From Asterias amurensis (taxonomy: Eukaryota > Echinodermata > Asteroidea > Forcipulatida > Asteriidae), in contig NC_092666.1 in the NCBI RefSeq assembly GCF_032118995.1, positions 3,856,001 to 3,920,000 of the forward strand: a stretch of DNA of 64,000 nt. Direction: 5' to 3'. This document shows, in pieces, positions 36,301-46,057 of the stretch (positions are counted from its first letter, which is position 1; each line of letters opens with the position of its first letter). A program made the translations under genes and the position numbers. A model generated the notes under the pieces. That model was not told the DNA's origin. It worked only from the letters and a program-made list of their open reading frames with translations, and made no database searches.

Positions 36301-39300
36301 GATGATTTCCCCCTTTTTTAGACCACAATCTGCCATCGACTTTTAATATTGTTCTTGTTTATATAAAGATTAGAATGAGGCAAACAACGGAGTCACCCTT
36401 GGATCCGATGCAACGTGAACATGAATTATTGCAAAACCTACTGAGTCGAAATACAGTCAGTCATCAATGGATTTATTCCCTGATGATTTTTCCTTTTTTT
36501 TTTTTTTTTTGGCAGACCTTTTTAGAGCAAAAACTGCCATCAACTTTTAATATTATTCTTGTTTATTTAAAGATTAGAATGAGGAGAATGAGGTAAAAAA
36601 TGGGGTCACCCTAGGACCCGATGCAACAAGCAAAACATGAATTCCTGCAAAACTTAATGAGTCGAATACAGTGTTCTCAATGGATTTATTCCCGAATGAT
36701 TTTCCCCTTTTTTATTTGCAGACCCCAAAACTGCCATCAACTTTTAATATAACAACGAGTGGAATGACGTAAACATGGGGTCACTCTGCAACCGAACGTT
36801 CCCAAACCTAATTGTATATTTTGCCTTTAACAATGATTAAACACACAAAAATAAGCATAAGTTTGTTCCAATTTAACACAAGAGTTTTTGCTATGTGAAT
36901 ACTATGACTTACTTTTTCCCTGTCTCTTCCATGACACGTCCTTGTTTCCTAGATTGACTATTTCACATTCCAATAGAGCCGTACTGCCCTCCTCTGCAAC
37001 CAGCAACTCAGAATCTAAGTTGTTAAAATAAGTTTCATTTGGAGCTGAGAAGAAAACAGAAAAATGAGAAATGTATAATGTTTTATAGCTGCAACGGGGC
37101 GCCACCACTCATGAAATGGGGGTAATTTCTCACAAATAGATTAGGCATCTGAAAGCTCACAAAAGTAATGCATCGCGTGTATTTTGCTCTTGCATTATAT
37201 TCTCTTGCAACTTCGATGACCAATATCGAGTCAAACTTTTCACAGATTTGTTATTTGATGCATAGAGATACACCAATTGACAATAAACAAACGTGTGCAG
37301 TTCCTTTAAACAACACAACTGATAAAAAGTAAACAGTTGAACCACACCAGCCAGCGACTTGCGCAAGCTAAGAATTACGTAAGACAATGGAAGTTACCTG
37401 ATAAGTCTGCCGCCACCTTGTGTTACAAAGTCTCCCTTTAATCAATGGTAAATGTATTCTTTACTAGTTTAATCAAAAGTGTCCAGTGCCTTTAAGATCG
37501 TTGATGGATCCAAGATGTCTTACCTCGAGTAGTAGTCATCTGCCGAAGACACTTCTGCATATCGCCGCCCGGGTTGGCACTGTTCCTCACCCTGAGTCGA
37601 AGCATCTCCATACATTTCTGCACCCGCTCCGTCAGTGAAAATGTAGTAGAGCCTATGACGATGTCTTGCCTCTTGGCTGCTGTAATAACTACAACCAAAA
37701 AAATATTATTATGAAACTTTGGAGATAATATCAACAACATTAATAACAGGTTTTGTATAGCGAAATTTCGCTCTAGATCACGGGTTCGAGTCCCAGTCGT
37801 GACACCTGTGTCCGCAAGGCATTTAACCATTGATTTGTCCTTCGCATGGAACGTAAAGCCGTTGGTCTCGTGTGTTGTGTAACGCACGTAAAAGAACCCA
37901 GTGCAGTTATCGAAAAGAGAAGCAGCCCACCCCGGTGTTCCTGTCTCAGAATTCATAACTTCAATAACCTATCTTTCTGTAAAAATGTATATATAAGCGT
38001 CTTTGTAGTTACTTGCGCTATATAATACTTCGACATTATTGTTACAGTCGTTTGACCAGTTCTGGATCACTTTTTGAATTCACATTGTTTTTTGTTGCAA
38101 TCTCTTTGATATCTTAAACAAAAAAGTTTATCAGTTTACCTAAACATGACATAAAACTCACCAAGTATTCACTGACAAAAAAAGGTTAGTTCTTTTGAAG
38201 AGGCTTTAAGAAAAGTATTGTCACCTGTTTGACCAGTTCAGGATCAGTTGAATCTATTCTGAATCAGTAGAGTGCCCTTTATTGCAAACCCATACTCCCA
38301 TTCATAAAACTGTCTCTCAAGGACACAAAACTTCAGAGTGTGTTGGCATGGACTTGGACTTCATTTGTTTAGTGAATGTCATGCAAGTGTCTTCAATAGC
38401 AGCGCAAAAACCCAGTGACAAAACCACAAAACAACAGCAAAGGCAAATGAAAAAGTGAAGCGAACCTAAAAAGCATTATCGACCCCTCCAAGTTTAAATT
38501 TCTCAAAAAAAAAAAAAATTTAAAAGAATTTGTTGAAGTAATGTTTCTCAAAATCATCTGAATAAACTTTCTACTGCAGTAGTATGATTTTACCATACTT
38601 AGTAAGTTAGTGCGGCACCATTTGACGCAATGAGATGTTGAGTGATCCCGAACTGGTCAAGGGTAAGTTGCCCCCCTAAAGAAGATTTTGGTAACTTCGT
38701 CTCCTCAAAAAAACAAGGTGTCTGCACAGTATTTACAGGAATGTTTTTTTACACATTTTTATCATTTTACATAAATATTTTTTGCCCCGGCACTCCAATT
38801 CTAAAGGTAAGAAGTTTTAACAGTGTTTTTCAACCAACATTTTTACACAAAAAAATGATAAATTTCGCAGACAACCTTCAGGAAAACAGCCATAATTTAT
38901 TTGCTGATGATGTTTGGCACCTTATTTTGGGTTTGTTGGTTTAATGGGTGTTAATCTTCACATTTATCAACAGAAATTGGTAATAATGAGAAGTGATATA
39001 ACTATTTGGTTATTGCAAAGTTGAAGTGATCCCGAACTGGTCAATGATCCCGAACTGGTCAAATGACTGTATTATAAAATCATAGCGCTTAGCAACAAGA
39101 GTCAATGAAAAACAACAAAAAACATTTTAAGGGCAACTGGAAGCAGGTGAGTTTTTAAGTTGTTTTTGAATGACGAAACAGTGTCAAGTGATCTGATGTG
39201 GGATGGTATAATCTTCCAGAATTTCGGACCATCAGTTGTGAAGGGTTTGTCAGTTCAATCAGGGTTTGAGGTGAAGCATGAAATTAATAAAACTCTATAT

Positions 39301-39863
39301 TTACATGGTGAAACTAATGGTCTATGAAATGAGAACATTGGCACTATGTTTGACCTCCTGAAAACACGCAAAATGGTCCCAAGTTGTAGCCAATCAATTT
39401 AACATCAATTTTTCGCCTAAATGGCAGTGAAAGTTCACCTCATTTTAATGAGCAGTCACTCTTTTTCAGAAATAAAAGCCCCTGGAACTATAATTTTTGC
39501 AATTTGTTTCCGAGCAAACCTCAAGCTTCTCTATATACGAATAGTCCAGGGCCCAATTTCAGAAACCGAAAATTATTGCTTAACAACTCTCTGCTAAGCA
39601 GAAATGAGCAGAATACTAATTACAAATGGTACATGTTGTTTGGCTGGTAACCTTATTCTTGTCAGCATACTTTGGCTAATGCTTAGCATCATTTTGTGCT
39701 TAAGCAGCTCTATGAAATTGGGCCTCTCTTATTTATAATTACAAAAATACCTCCACGCTGAATCAGAGAACAAGTAACTGTAAAGCCACAATTTATACCT
39801 CATAAAAAACACAAGGCTGAGAAAGAGTTATGTCCATGTCAAAGTGTCGCTCCACCCCCTCAG

Positions 39864-39895
<32 letters not shown>

Positions 39896-42800
39896 TACTT
39901 TGTGACGCACGAAGTGTCCTCAACCATGCACTAAAAAGGTGTTAGTCGGGGGTGGCAGTCCAAAGACGATAATAACCAATGATTTAGGTGTAGTTCAACA
40001 TGGCTTGATTATGATAAATTAATTTGTTTGATTTGTGGTCAATCTTTGTATAAATGAATAAATTAGAAGGAAGTATATTTTATGTCTGAGAAGACAATCA
40101 GTGTGACGTTTGACTGGTAACTAAGTTGTTCATATAAAAGCTATACGAACCATACCTTCTGCTGTTCGGCAAACTCTCCTTTACAATCACTAGGTAAAAA
40201 GTATCGTCTACAAAAAGTTAGTTAAAGATACTGAACCTTTTGTGTAAGCTTTATAAGCAATAAAGGTATGGTGGAGATTCACATTGGTATACAACCCTGT
40301 TAATTATTCAGTTGCAGACCAGGAAAGACAAGCATCGAAACGTCGAGTTGTAAACCATCGGTTATTTTCACAAAAACTCAAAAATATATTATTTTCATGT
40401 CATTTTGATACCACAAATTGAGATCAGATCAACATCTCCCTTGATTGGTTGCTCTGTTTCCAACAAATTCAACACTATTTTTAATATTTGTGTAAGGTTG
40501 TTACAAAATTAATAGGTTTAGCCTTGGTTTTGATAGATGTAAATTTGCACCGGGGAGAATAATATTCATTTTACCTATAAACACCGATGTATGTATAAGT
40601 AAGGTATATCTCAGTACTTTCCTGAGTTCTGTGAAAAAAATTATCTGAAATATAAACTGTTTTGGTTATGCATTATTTGGCTTTCCATTATAGTTTTCCA
40701 ACCTTGGTTGGCAAAGACATGGGCTTTCACATTGTATAATAGAAAGGACATGACTGACTGTATGATATGGTAATCACTGTTTTCATTGCTTCTTATGAGC
40801 TTCATTTCAACTTTAACAACTTAAGAGGTGCGATAATATAATGTTTACCTGCATCTATAGATCCACCTATTTGCATGAATAAAATGCATACATAATGAGC
40901 TTATGCGTAAACTTTGAGTCCACAAATCATATCATTGCATGAATAAATGCATGCATAATAAGCTTTGAGTCCACCAATCATATCGCTGTATTATAACTTT
41001 GAGTCCACCAATTTGCATGAGTTACTGCATAAATTAATTTAACTTTAAGTCCACCAATCATATCGCCATATTTTCACGAATAAATGCATAAATTAAGCTT
41101 ACGTACACTCGTACTTGGAGTCCACCAATCATATCACCCCAAACGCGCCCCTTTGTAATAGATGTGGTTTTACCGCAGGCGTATCAAGGGTAGAAATGTT
41201 ATGCAAATATTTTTTAGGGAAGTGTGACAGGGTTTCCCGGTCAAGTTTTCTATAATCTATATCAGTTATGTATAGTAAACAATTGGTGTGGAGGAAGTAC
41301 AAGTGTTAGATTTGGCGCCTTGACGTATACATTTCATTCTGCTAAAGGGGGTATAATCAAAACAACAAATATTGAGTATGAGACGAGAAAAGGATGGGGC
41401 CATGTTCAGTCCACTGATCAACTGTAATTATTCGGTGACTAATTCGGGTTTTAGCCTACAGACTCGTAAATTACAAATGCTAACCAACCACAGAGCAACA
41501 TTTCATAGAGGTGCTTAAACACAAACAGTAGCCTAAGCACAACACATTTTTGCTTACTAGAATAAAGTTTGCAGACAAAATACCATATCACATGTACGAA
41601 CAGTTTGTGACTGGTATCCTGCTCATTTCTGCTCAGCAGAAATTGTTAAGCAATATTTTCTGTTCAGGCAGCTCTATGAAATAATTGATCTCGTTAACTA
41701 TTTTTTTGGGGGGGAGCAGTCATTTATATGTAGGTTGGGACAATAAAGCTGAACGTCTTTACATTACTCGATTTTGTTTTCTTTTCTGAACTTCAAGCTT
41801 ACTCGCCACAGGTTGAGTAACAATCTGAGTGTTCTTTAAGACACAGAACCATGCGGAGTAAACACGTGCATTAAGGGGAGCAAATAGACAAGATTCAAAA
41901 TCAAACAGTATAATCCTCTACAATTTATATGAATGGGAAAACCCCTTTAACGTATTCAGTTTAAGTATAGGCCTTGCTTGACCACTGCCATAAAGAGGAT
42001 GTCCAGTAAACCACGCCTATTCCTGACACCCCTCAATGAAAGTACACGGCTGTTTCTCCCTTTGGGAATATTAGGAACTCAGTTAAACTTTATGCAGACT
42101 GCAAATGAACTGACCAGGCTGTGTTAATTACATAGACAGACCTAGAATGGCCCCTGCTGTCCTCAGTCAGTGCAATTGTGTGTGTAATTTAACCTCTGAC
42201 ACGATTTTTTTATTTACTGAATAGTTGCGCTTTTTAATAATTAAGACGCTCTGTATCAGAAATAAATGTCACAACTTTGTAATTCACACGACGAAAAGTA
42301 AGCTTAACTAATAGTTTACAAAATAATGCGTTAAAAAACCCGATTAAATTCTTGTGATTGCCCCAAAAAACGCAATCATTATTTTGTGTAATCACAACAA
42401 TTAAAGGAATATTACAAAATTGAAAAAAAAAACACGTCTAAAGATCACAGATTTTTCATAAAACTTTACACGGTCAATGATAATGATAGTAGACAACATC
42501 CCTTGAAATATTCGTGTCTGAAATGACGTATTTGATGAGAAATATATAACTGCAAAAATTTATAAAACTAATTTCCCATTCGAGTTTATCGCTCAGTGAG
42601 CGTTTTATTCGTATGACCCATACAGATGACCGATCGATCTCCTCATACTCCTACAGTTTTGCCAGTTTATATACTTGGTGGATTACATTCATAGAGCTAT
42701 AATGATTACATATAGTGCTTATTGCCACCAAATGTTTTATTAAAAAAAAGAAATTATGTAATGTTCCTTTTAGTAACGAAAGTATAAAAAAAGCATACTC

Positions 42801-43072
42801 ACAAATGTATGTTTACCAGAATAAGGTATCAGCCAAAGTACCACATTATTTTAAACAATTTGTGATTGTATCCGGCTCATTTCTGCTTAGCAGAAATCTG
42901 TCAAGGAATTTTGTCAGCATAAGCAGCTCTATAAAATTGTGTCCATCCAGGGCTCTGTTAGATTCAAACGGTTAGATAAATTCTAAAAGTCAATGGAAGA
43001 GAATTTCTACTTACTTATAGGCACTGTAATAGTGATTAACATCGTAAGGAGAAGCACTCTCTGATGATCCAT
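24309..43072 (-). CDS. Secreted or surface Ig x3 + FN3 protein (whole gene)
   Basis: Ten exons, 5' to 3' on the minus strand: 43015-43072, 37524-37679, 36913-37044, 34209-34385, 31724-32023, 27230-27404, 26654-26754, 25917-26065, 25398-25596, 24320-24385. All joins keep frame and give about 504 residues: signal peptide 1-21, a Cys-containing segment 22-71, Ig domains at about 72-174, 175-274 and 275-366, an FN3 domain at about 367-482 and a Thr-rich tail. Most introns are phase 1, as in modular extracellular proteins. If the last donor is not used, TAA at 24309-24311 ends the protein after KPGMY and it is secreted; otherwise more exons follow that I could not find. Resembles cell-adhesion or Ig-superfamily receptors generally; no named orthologue recognised. 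Confidence 0.88.
24531..24895. mobile_element. CAGTGG TTAA-type MITE, diverged
   Basis: Starts TTAAAGGCACTTGACACTTT and has the body landmarks gcgagataataatgg, gagggagccgtttctcacaa. The right terminus is worn (ttttgagtatt). Lies upstream of the Ig gene's last exon, inside its intron. Confidence 0.85.
25398..25596 (-). CDS. Ig/FN3 gene exon 9: second half of FN3
   Basis: Phase 0 to 1, 199 nt. Contains SYSYIIRDLRPNTTYELSIY then GRNQYGNGDVS: the LxPxTxYxxxxxxxNxxG pattern of FN3 strands E-G. Confidence 0.94.
25917..26065 (-). CDS. Ig/FN3 gene exon 8: first half of FN3, GC donor
   Basis: Phase 1 to 0, 149 nt. Reads RPVAPTVTSQAMGRKRHAYT then LSWQPG and VPISAYVIMF, the W-containing B/C strands of an FN3 domain. 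Ends TGG ATA GAG followed by gcaagt: a GC donor at 25915-25916. Confidence 0.9.
26654..26754 (-). CDS. Ig/FN3 gene exon 7: second half of Ig3
   Basis: Phase 2 to 1, 101 nt. Reads YVLVKVMPDTDYGNYSCVAS then NMMGTSQTTVELHG, the second Cys motif of Ig3. Confidence 0.9.
26843..27196. mobile_element. Two adjacent MITEs: tcatagagctgc and tggcagcaga families
   Basis: 26843-27013 is a worn copy of the gggcccaatttcatag family. 27063-27196 is a copy of a palindromic element of about 140 bp whose arms are gggtggcagcagaattacca and tggtaagtctgctgccacct. Both lie in the intron between Ig3 exons 6 and 7. Single arms of the second family also occur at 25671-25710, 26436-26473 and 37398-37436. Confidence 0.75.
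27230..27404 (-). CDS. Ig/FN3 gene exon 6: first half of Ig3
   Basis: Phase 1 to 2, 175 nt. Contains YVTIRCNVKAVPKAEIVWKR. Ends GMQSA-D at a gtaata donor (from 27229); the codon is completed by exon 7. Confidence 0.9.
27878..28271. mobile_element. CAGTGG TTAA-type MITE, complete
   Basis: TTAAAGGCAGTGGACACTAT at the left, atgtccactggctttaa at the right. The centre is a short palindrome (gacctcaagtttagaatttg and its match). Shares its right TTAA with the next copy. Confidence 0.93.
28268..28636. mobile_element. CAGTGG TTAA-type MITE, complete, head-to-tail
   Basis: Begins in the TTAA that ends the previous copy and finishes at tgtccactgcctttaa. The central palindrome is shortened. Reading frames of up to 106 codons here belong to the element. 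Confidence 0.93.
28973..29361. mobile_element. CAGTGG TTAA-type MITE, complete but diverged
   Basis: TTAAAGGCACTGGACACATT to gaagcctttaa. A 135-codon plus-strand frame (28954-29361) is contained in it and is not a gene. Confidence 0.88.
29640..29965. repeat. Degenerate tandem repeat, gaatgtccaatgtccaatat
   Basis: Words like tgaatgtccaatgtccaata, tcgaagcaacattggtattc and aatgtaaaaacc recur about three times with a period near 100-115 bp. Confidence 0.65.
30735..31175 (-). mobile_element. LINE reverse-transcriptase 3' end, truncated
   Basis: Minus-strand peptides, broken by stops and shifts: WYPKTQEGKHTLNMIQRAAA then RLC, KLNWHQLE, and NTFFTGTIPHWNGLPHNILD then KDYKAFKTAIKAHF. This order (QRxAAR, SxxxL-W, R-T-x-x-WNxLP, FKxxL) is the C-terminal end of non-LTR (CR1/Jockey-like) ORF2 proteins. 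5' truncated, dead, in an intron of the Ig gene. Confidence 0.85.
31370..31568. mobile_element. Palindromic MITE, gggtgttaaaattgacacc ends
   Basis: gggtgttaaaattgacacca with gtggtgttgtcaca at the left, tgtgacaacacacatggtgt with caatttaacacccc at the right, about 180 bp. The right side ends ttttttgcagtgtaa. Confidence 0.82.
31724..32023 (-). CDS. Ig/FN3 gene exon 5: complete Ig2
   Basis: 100 codons, phase 1 to 1, a whole symmetrical Ig domain. FCNATGSPEPNVTWERV holds the first Cys and Trp; SAGDAGTYNCTASNGVGDVE the second Cys. Several NxS/T sites. Confidence 0.94.
32165..32410 (-). mobile_element. tRNA-type SINE fragment (family B)
   Basis: Related to the copy at 37745-38030 in reverse: contains gacgtaaggccgttagtccc-type and gcatattgcgccacagca-type words on the minus strand. 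A third copy is at 58935-59120. The tRNA-like head is not retained here. Confidence 0.7.
32443..32829. mobile_element. CAGTGG TTAA-type MITE, complete
   Basis: TTAAAGACACTGGACACTAT to gtgtccactgcctttaa, with the central palindrome gacctcaagttctaaacttg. Confidence 0.92.
33275..33328. repeat. G-runs
   Basis: Two runs of G, about 14 bases at 33281 and about 9 near 33320, with a short spacer. Possibly quadruplex-forming or a low-accuracy base-call site. Confidence 0.7.
33498..34000. mobile_element. CAGTGG MITE plus an adjoining left half
   Basis: 33498-33885 starts TTAAAGACACTGGACACCTT and ends gttcagtgcctcaac. From 33895 a second copy begins (agtcactggacaatattggt) and stops at about 34000. Confidence 0.82.
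34209..34385 (-). CDS. Ig/FN3 gene exon 4: second half of Ig1
   Basis: 59 codons, phase 1 to 1. Carries SIRIEGVVKSDAGDYKCQVL, the DxGxYxC motif closing Ig1, then the G strand ending RLEVPS. Confidence 0.92.
34504..34852. mobile_element. CAGTGG TTAA-type MITE, right end lost
   Basis: TTAAAGGCAGTGGACACTAT at the left; breaks off after gttgaggagatacacc. Lies in the intron between Ig1 exon 4 and exon 3. Confidence 0.87.
35270..35850. mobile_element. Foldback element, arms about 200 bp
   Basis: Left arm carries gcagcttccaacgctaaaaa, cggtgggttttggtcctcat and cttcataacttaaatcttac; the right arm has their complements near 35650-35680, 35735 and 35810. Between them is a spacer of about 150 bp. Minus-strand frames of 134 and 74 codons are inside it. 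Confidence 0.8.
36040..36760. repeat. Tandem repeat, about 180-210 bp, four units
   Basis: aacctaatgagtcg(g/a)aatacag at 36066 and 36256, and diverged at 36437 and 36650, each followed by a T-run, gcagacc, aaactgccatc and atgaggtaaaaaa. Confidence 0.9.
36913..37044 (-). CDS. Ig/FN3 gene exon 3: first half of Ig1
   Basis: 44 codons, phase 1 to 1. Contains EGSTALLECEIVNLGNKDVS followed by WKRQGK: the B-strand Cys and the core Trp of an Ig fold. One N-glycosylation site (NET). Confidence 0.9.
37524..37679 (-). CDS. Ig/FN3 gene exon 2: N-terminal segment
   Basis: 52 codons, phase 1 to 1, reading KRQDIVIGSTTFSLTERVQK then CMEMLRLRVRNSANPGGDMQ and KCLRQMTTTR. Two cysteines, helix-prone, no known domain. 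Its splice sites are ttacag and gtaaga. Confidence 0.85.
37745..38030 (+). mobile_element. tRNA-headed SINE (family B)
   Basis: Has a pol III B-box (gggttcgagtccc near 37783) and a tRNA-like head, followed by a conserved body: aaagccgttggtctcgtgtg, cgcacgtaaaagaacccagt. The 3' part is taaaaatgtatatataagcg with ttgcgctatata. It overlaps a 154-codon minus-strand frame whose only real part is exon 2 of the Ig gene. Confidence 0.82.
38045..39069. mobile_element. TA-bounded non-autonomous DNA transposon, 1,025 bp
   Basis: Ends are inverted: CAGTCGTTTGACCAGTTCTG at the left and CGAACTGGTCAAATGACTG at the right, each flanked by TA. The word gaccagtt(c)(t/a/g)ggatca or its complement occurs at 38051, 38228, 38643, 39028 and 39046. 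TA flanks and a CAGT start fit Tc1/mariner-type elements. No transposase frame. Confidence 0.85.
39548..39725. mobile_element. tcatagagctgc MITE, worn
   Basis: gggcccaatttcagaaaccg at the left, cagctctatgaaattgggcc at the right, with ttggctggtaacctt inside. Confidence 0.85.
39730..40560. other. Intron, simple repeat only
   Basis: A (gaa)n run at 39870-39892. No exon, RNA gene or other element recognised. Confidence 0.4.
40560..40665. mobile_element. SINE (family A) 3' fragment
   Basis: cctataaacaccgatgtatg then ctcagtactttcctgagttc and tgtgaaaaaaatta, matching the body of the copies at 49622, 55640 and 60030. Confidence 0.7.
40865..41135. repeat. Degenerate tandem repeat, tttgagtccaccaatcatat
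   Basis: The phrase gagtcca(c/a)(c/a)aatcatatc recurs five times with a period of about 60-70 bp, interleaved with gcatgaataaatgcat. Confidence 0.85.
41494..41690. mobile_element. tcatagagctgc MITE, worn
   Basis: aacatttcatagaggtgctt at the left, ggcagctctatgaaataatt at the right; ttgcttactagaataaagtt and tgtgactggtatcctgctca inside. Confidence 0.8.
41700..42685. other. Intron, possible weak MITE relic
   Basis: No exon seen. 42405-42560 has a vague likeness to the AGGATTTGG family (ttaaagga, then aatgataatgatagtaga), too worn to assign firmly. Confidence 0.35.
42690..42950. mobile_element. tcatagagctgc MITE, worn
   Basis: cattcatagagctataatga at the left and cataagcagctctataaaat at the right, with accagaataaggtatcagcc inside. 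It lies 65 bp from the donor of Ig gene exon 1. Confidence 0.78.
43015..43072 (-). CDS. Ig/FN3 gene exon 1: signal peptide
   Basis: ATG at 43072 opens MDHQRVLLLTMLITITVPI, a basic-then-hydrophobic leader, with cleavage likely near ITA-KRQ after the join to exon 2. Ends in phase 1 at gtaagt (from 43014). The first ATG after an in-frame-free stretch, and the leader, fix the start. Confidence 0.88.
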
Positions 43073-43617
43073 GTGTCTTGCCTCGAAGAACTAACGGCTC
43101 AACAATGAAACAATATAAGATTGTTACGCTTGATATCATGCACTTCACACGAGCTCTTTACAACATCATACCCACGAAGGTTATGTAGGAGTGATGAAAA
43201 CCAACGGTATTAATAGCTGGGGTTGATGAGATATGAGTGTCGCAATGGGGTTAAGTGTATTGCAATTGACGGTATGTATACTTCTCTCCACAGCGCGAAA
43301 GTGTCATGGTGTGGGTGGGGGAGACTTCGACTTCGCGTTTCACTAGAGCCCTTCTGGCGCGTTCTGATAACGACACAGCTATATAAACCCCTTTGTCTGG
43401 TGAGCCCCTTACCATGTCAGGTATAGTGAAGATCTATTACTCTCTTGTTTTATTCATAGGACAATAGCGGGACAATCAATCGCAACACCCTGATGACATG
43501 GGATGTCCTTTCCCTGCGTGTTAAACCCATTCAGCCTTCACTGACAACTTAAGGGGTTTAATAGCCGGGCTGAACTGCAATAATGGATGAGTCAAGATTT
43601 AAAGTGACGTTGGAAGT

Positions 43618-43785
43618 CAAAATACCTTTATCACGGTGTTGCCATCTTGATTTTTTCTCCATTCCAACTCATTGTAACCAAACTGAGGCTGGACGAAATA
43701 ATAGTCTGGTGCCATGTTTGTGCTATGAAGCATTGTGGGAACAGGGAACATGACCAAGATGGTGACAGCGTGATAAAAGTCTATA
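43618..43785. mobile_element. Palindromic MITE, acctttatcacggt ends
   Basis: atacctttatcacggtgttg with ccatcttgatt at the left; gaccaagatggtgacagcgt with gataaaagtctat at the right. Same family as 14168-14356. Confidence 0.82.
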
Positions 43786-44925
43786 GTTCGCGTTTGTTCA
43801 TCGATTTCGGATGGGAGGCCGTTCGAATCGGACCACGTGTCAATGGATGTTATGCATTGACGTCATCACGCCGCCATTTTAGAGGTAAAACAATGATGAC
43901 ACAATGGAAAACGCATGATCTTTGTGTGCGCGACGCACAAGGTGGGCCAATGAGCAAACTTCTTTTTATCCGCAATGATAAAGACAGGGACTTGTTTTAC
44001 AGACAGTGATTTCATTGGATACAATGATTTCATTTGACAAACTTGCAATGACGTAAGATTAATATCTGTGTTTGATTGGTCAGAGATGGTGTCTGACGGC
44101 TGCATCATTAAGTGCGGTCGATCGTCTGCATGCAGCGTGCATAATGTGTATACATGTACGTAGGATTTGACTGCGAATCTCAATGTGAAAAGAGTGCAAG
44201 GTTGAATGTGCTTTTTGAAGGGGATGGTATTTGGCGTAATTCACGAGCCTCGAAGTGTGACGTAAGATGTTCAGTCTATTGAGCAATCTTCTTTTGACCG
44301 CTGGCTGAGGGCACCATATTAAAATTATTGATATTATGCAATATAAGGACTAGAATGTATAGTCATGATGTAAGACTAAAATATTAACATCACCACAACA
44401 CCACCACCACCACCAAAAACAGCAGCAGCACAAACAACAGCAACAATTTACAACAATATTTCTAAACCAGTTTGTAAGTTACGGTTGTACAAAAGGGGTT
44501 CGAGTTCAAACGACAACTCGAGGTGAAAGCAATTTCCTGTATTCAAGGGTGCCCTTACCAAGGAGAAAATTGCTATTGTTTAGCATACAGGCCTGCAAGA
44601 TGTGATTACCATTGAGCACCAAACACGCTCAAAAAACAAATAGCAAATGTATTTTAGGTGTTTGGAGAGAAGGTCGGGGTGGGTGGTTCATGCTCTGGTG
44701 GTATCGTCGTTCAACACCTCCTAATTCTATAATATTTCTGGAATTGGAACGCGGCATTTAAAATGCAACTACAACAGGTATGACTGTTTTCATATGACCC
44801 CGAGTCAGCGCTTTGAAGGTTAACTTTAACTTAAAAGTTTGTTAAGCACTCTTTAAACTGATGGCAATAATAAACATACTTGGTTAGAAGTACAGAATAT
44901 TCAGATAGTGTAAAGCATTTTGAGA

Positions 44926-45033
44926 ATATTCGAAGAAATTTGGTTATAGAAGGACAAAATTTCTTCGAATATTCTCAAAATGCTTTTCGTCTTCTATAAC
45001 AAAATTTCTTCGAATATTCTCAAAATGCTTAAC
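44926..45033. repeat. Three copies of a 29-bp word, inverted and direct
   Basis: cattttgagaatattcgaag at 44929 faces two complements, aatttcttcgaatattctca at 44958 and 45001. The word ttctataaca/tggttatagaag is repeated too. Could be a remnant of a foldback. Confidence 0.85.
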
Positions 45034-45050
45034 ACAAAAGCAGGACAGTT

Positions 45051-45052
<2 letters not shown>

Positions 45053-45084
<32 letters not shown>
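45053..45084. repeat. Poly-T run of 32
   Basis: Uninterrupted T run. The following 45090-45230 segment (agttctctaaagagcaaact, ggcaagtatagacacacaca, tggtgttaccgaaaaccaaa) is a dispersed repeat also found at 58640-58740. Confidence 0.9.
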
Positions 45085-45088
<4 letters not shown>

Positions 45089-45656
45089 CTGAGAAGTCTC
45101 CCGAAATCAGAAAACTACTCCTCGGTAGTATCAGGCAAGACAGTTCTCTAAAGAGCAAACTCTACCTGGCAAGTATAGACACACACATGGTGTTACCGAA
45201 AACCAAATATAATATATTGATTCCTTATATGCAATGCCTCAAATCCCATGTAAAATATATGGTAAAACATATTTATTGGTCCCAGTCTGTTTCATGATCT
45301 GAGAATAACTTGATATCCTAAAGGGGTTCATAAACCCAGACGATTTCTCGTTATAAATTCACTGAATCTGTGTGAGTTATAATCTTAGCTCCCTCTCGGT
45401 GCCTATGCATCCATATGGTATCCATCACTCCACCCTTTCATCGCCTGCAAAATAGCGCCAAGGCATGATTCGTATACGGTCATTTTGCATAAATAAGTAA
45501 TTGCTGTTCTTGAGCGCAATTCGTCTCTAGTCTAAAAATGTGTCAAGAAAAAGGGACTGTTTTAATACATTGCTTTTATGCAGCCGCCTTGGAGCGTGTT
45601 TTATGACATGTGATTATAATGGCGAGGTTTGATTGGTTGCTTTGCATTTCATAGCT

Positions 45657-46027
45657 TTAAAGGCAGTGGACACTATTGGTAATTACTCAAAATATTTATT
45701 AGCATAAAACCTTTTTTGGCGACGAGTAATTGGAAGAGGTTGATGGTATAAAACATTGTGAGAAACGGCTCCCTCTGAAATAAATGTATTGAAATGAAAT
45801 GAATGAAGTGCCTTAGTTTTCAAGAAAGAAGTAATTTTCACGAATCAACCATCTAAGCTCACACAACTTCGTTTGACAAGGGTGTTTTTGCTTTCATTAT
45901 TATCTCGCAAGTTTAATGACCGATTGAGCTCAAATTTTCACAGGTTTATTATTTTATGGATACGTTGAGATGCACCAACCGTAAAGGCTAGTCTTTGACA
46001 ATTACCGATAGTGTCCACTGCCTTTAA
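45657..46027. mobile_element. CAGTGG TTAA-type MITE, complete
   Basis: TTAAAGGCAGTGGACACTAT to tgtccactgcctttaa, with a small internal insertion (gaaatgaaatgaatgaagtg). Confidence 0.92.
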
Positions 46028-46057
46028 AGGGAAGGTATCACTCCAAAAATTAATGAC

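Noticed and set aside
37492..37956. 154-codon minus-strand frame as one gene
   Set aside because: Its first half is SINE sequence; only 37524-37679 is an exon of the Ig/FN3 gene.
43647..44009. 120-codon plus-strand frame
   Set aside because: Begins in a palindromic MITE, with no domain or splice support in the rest.
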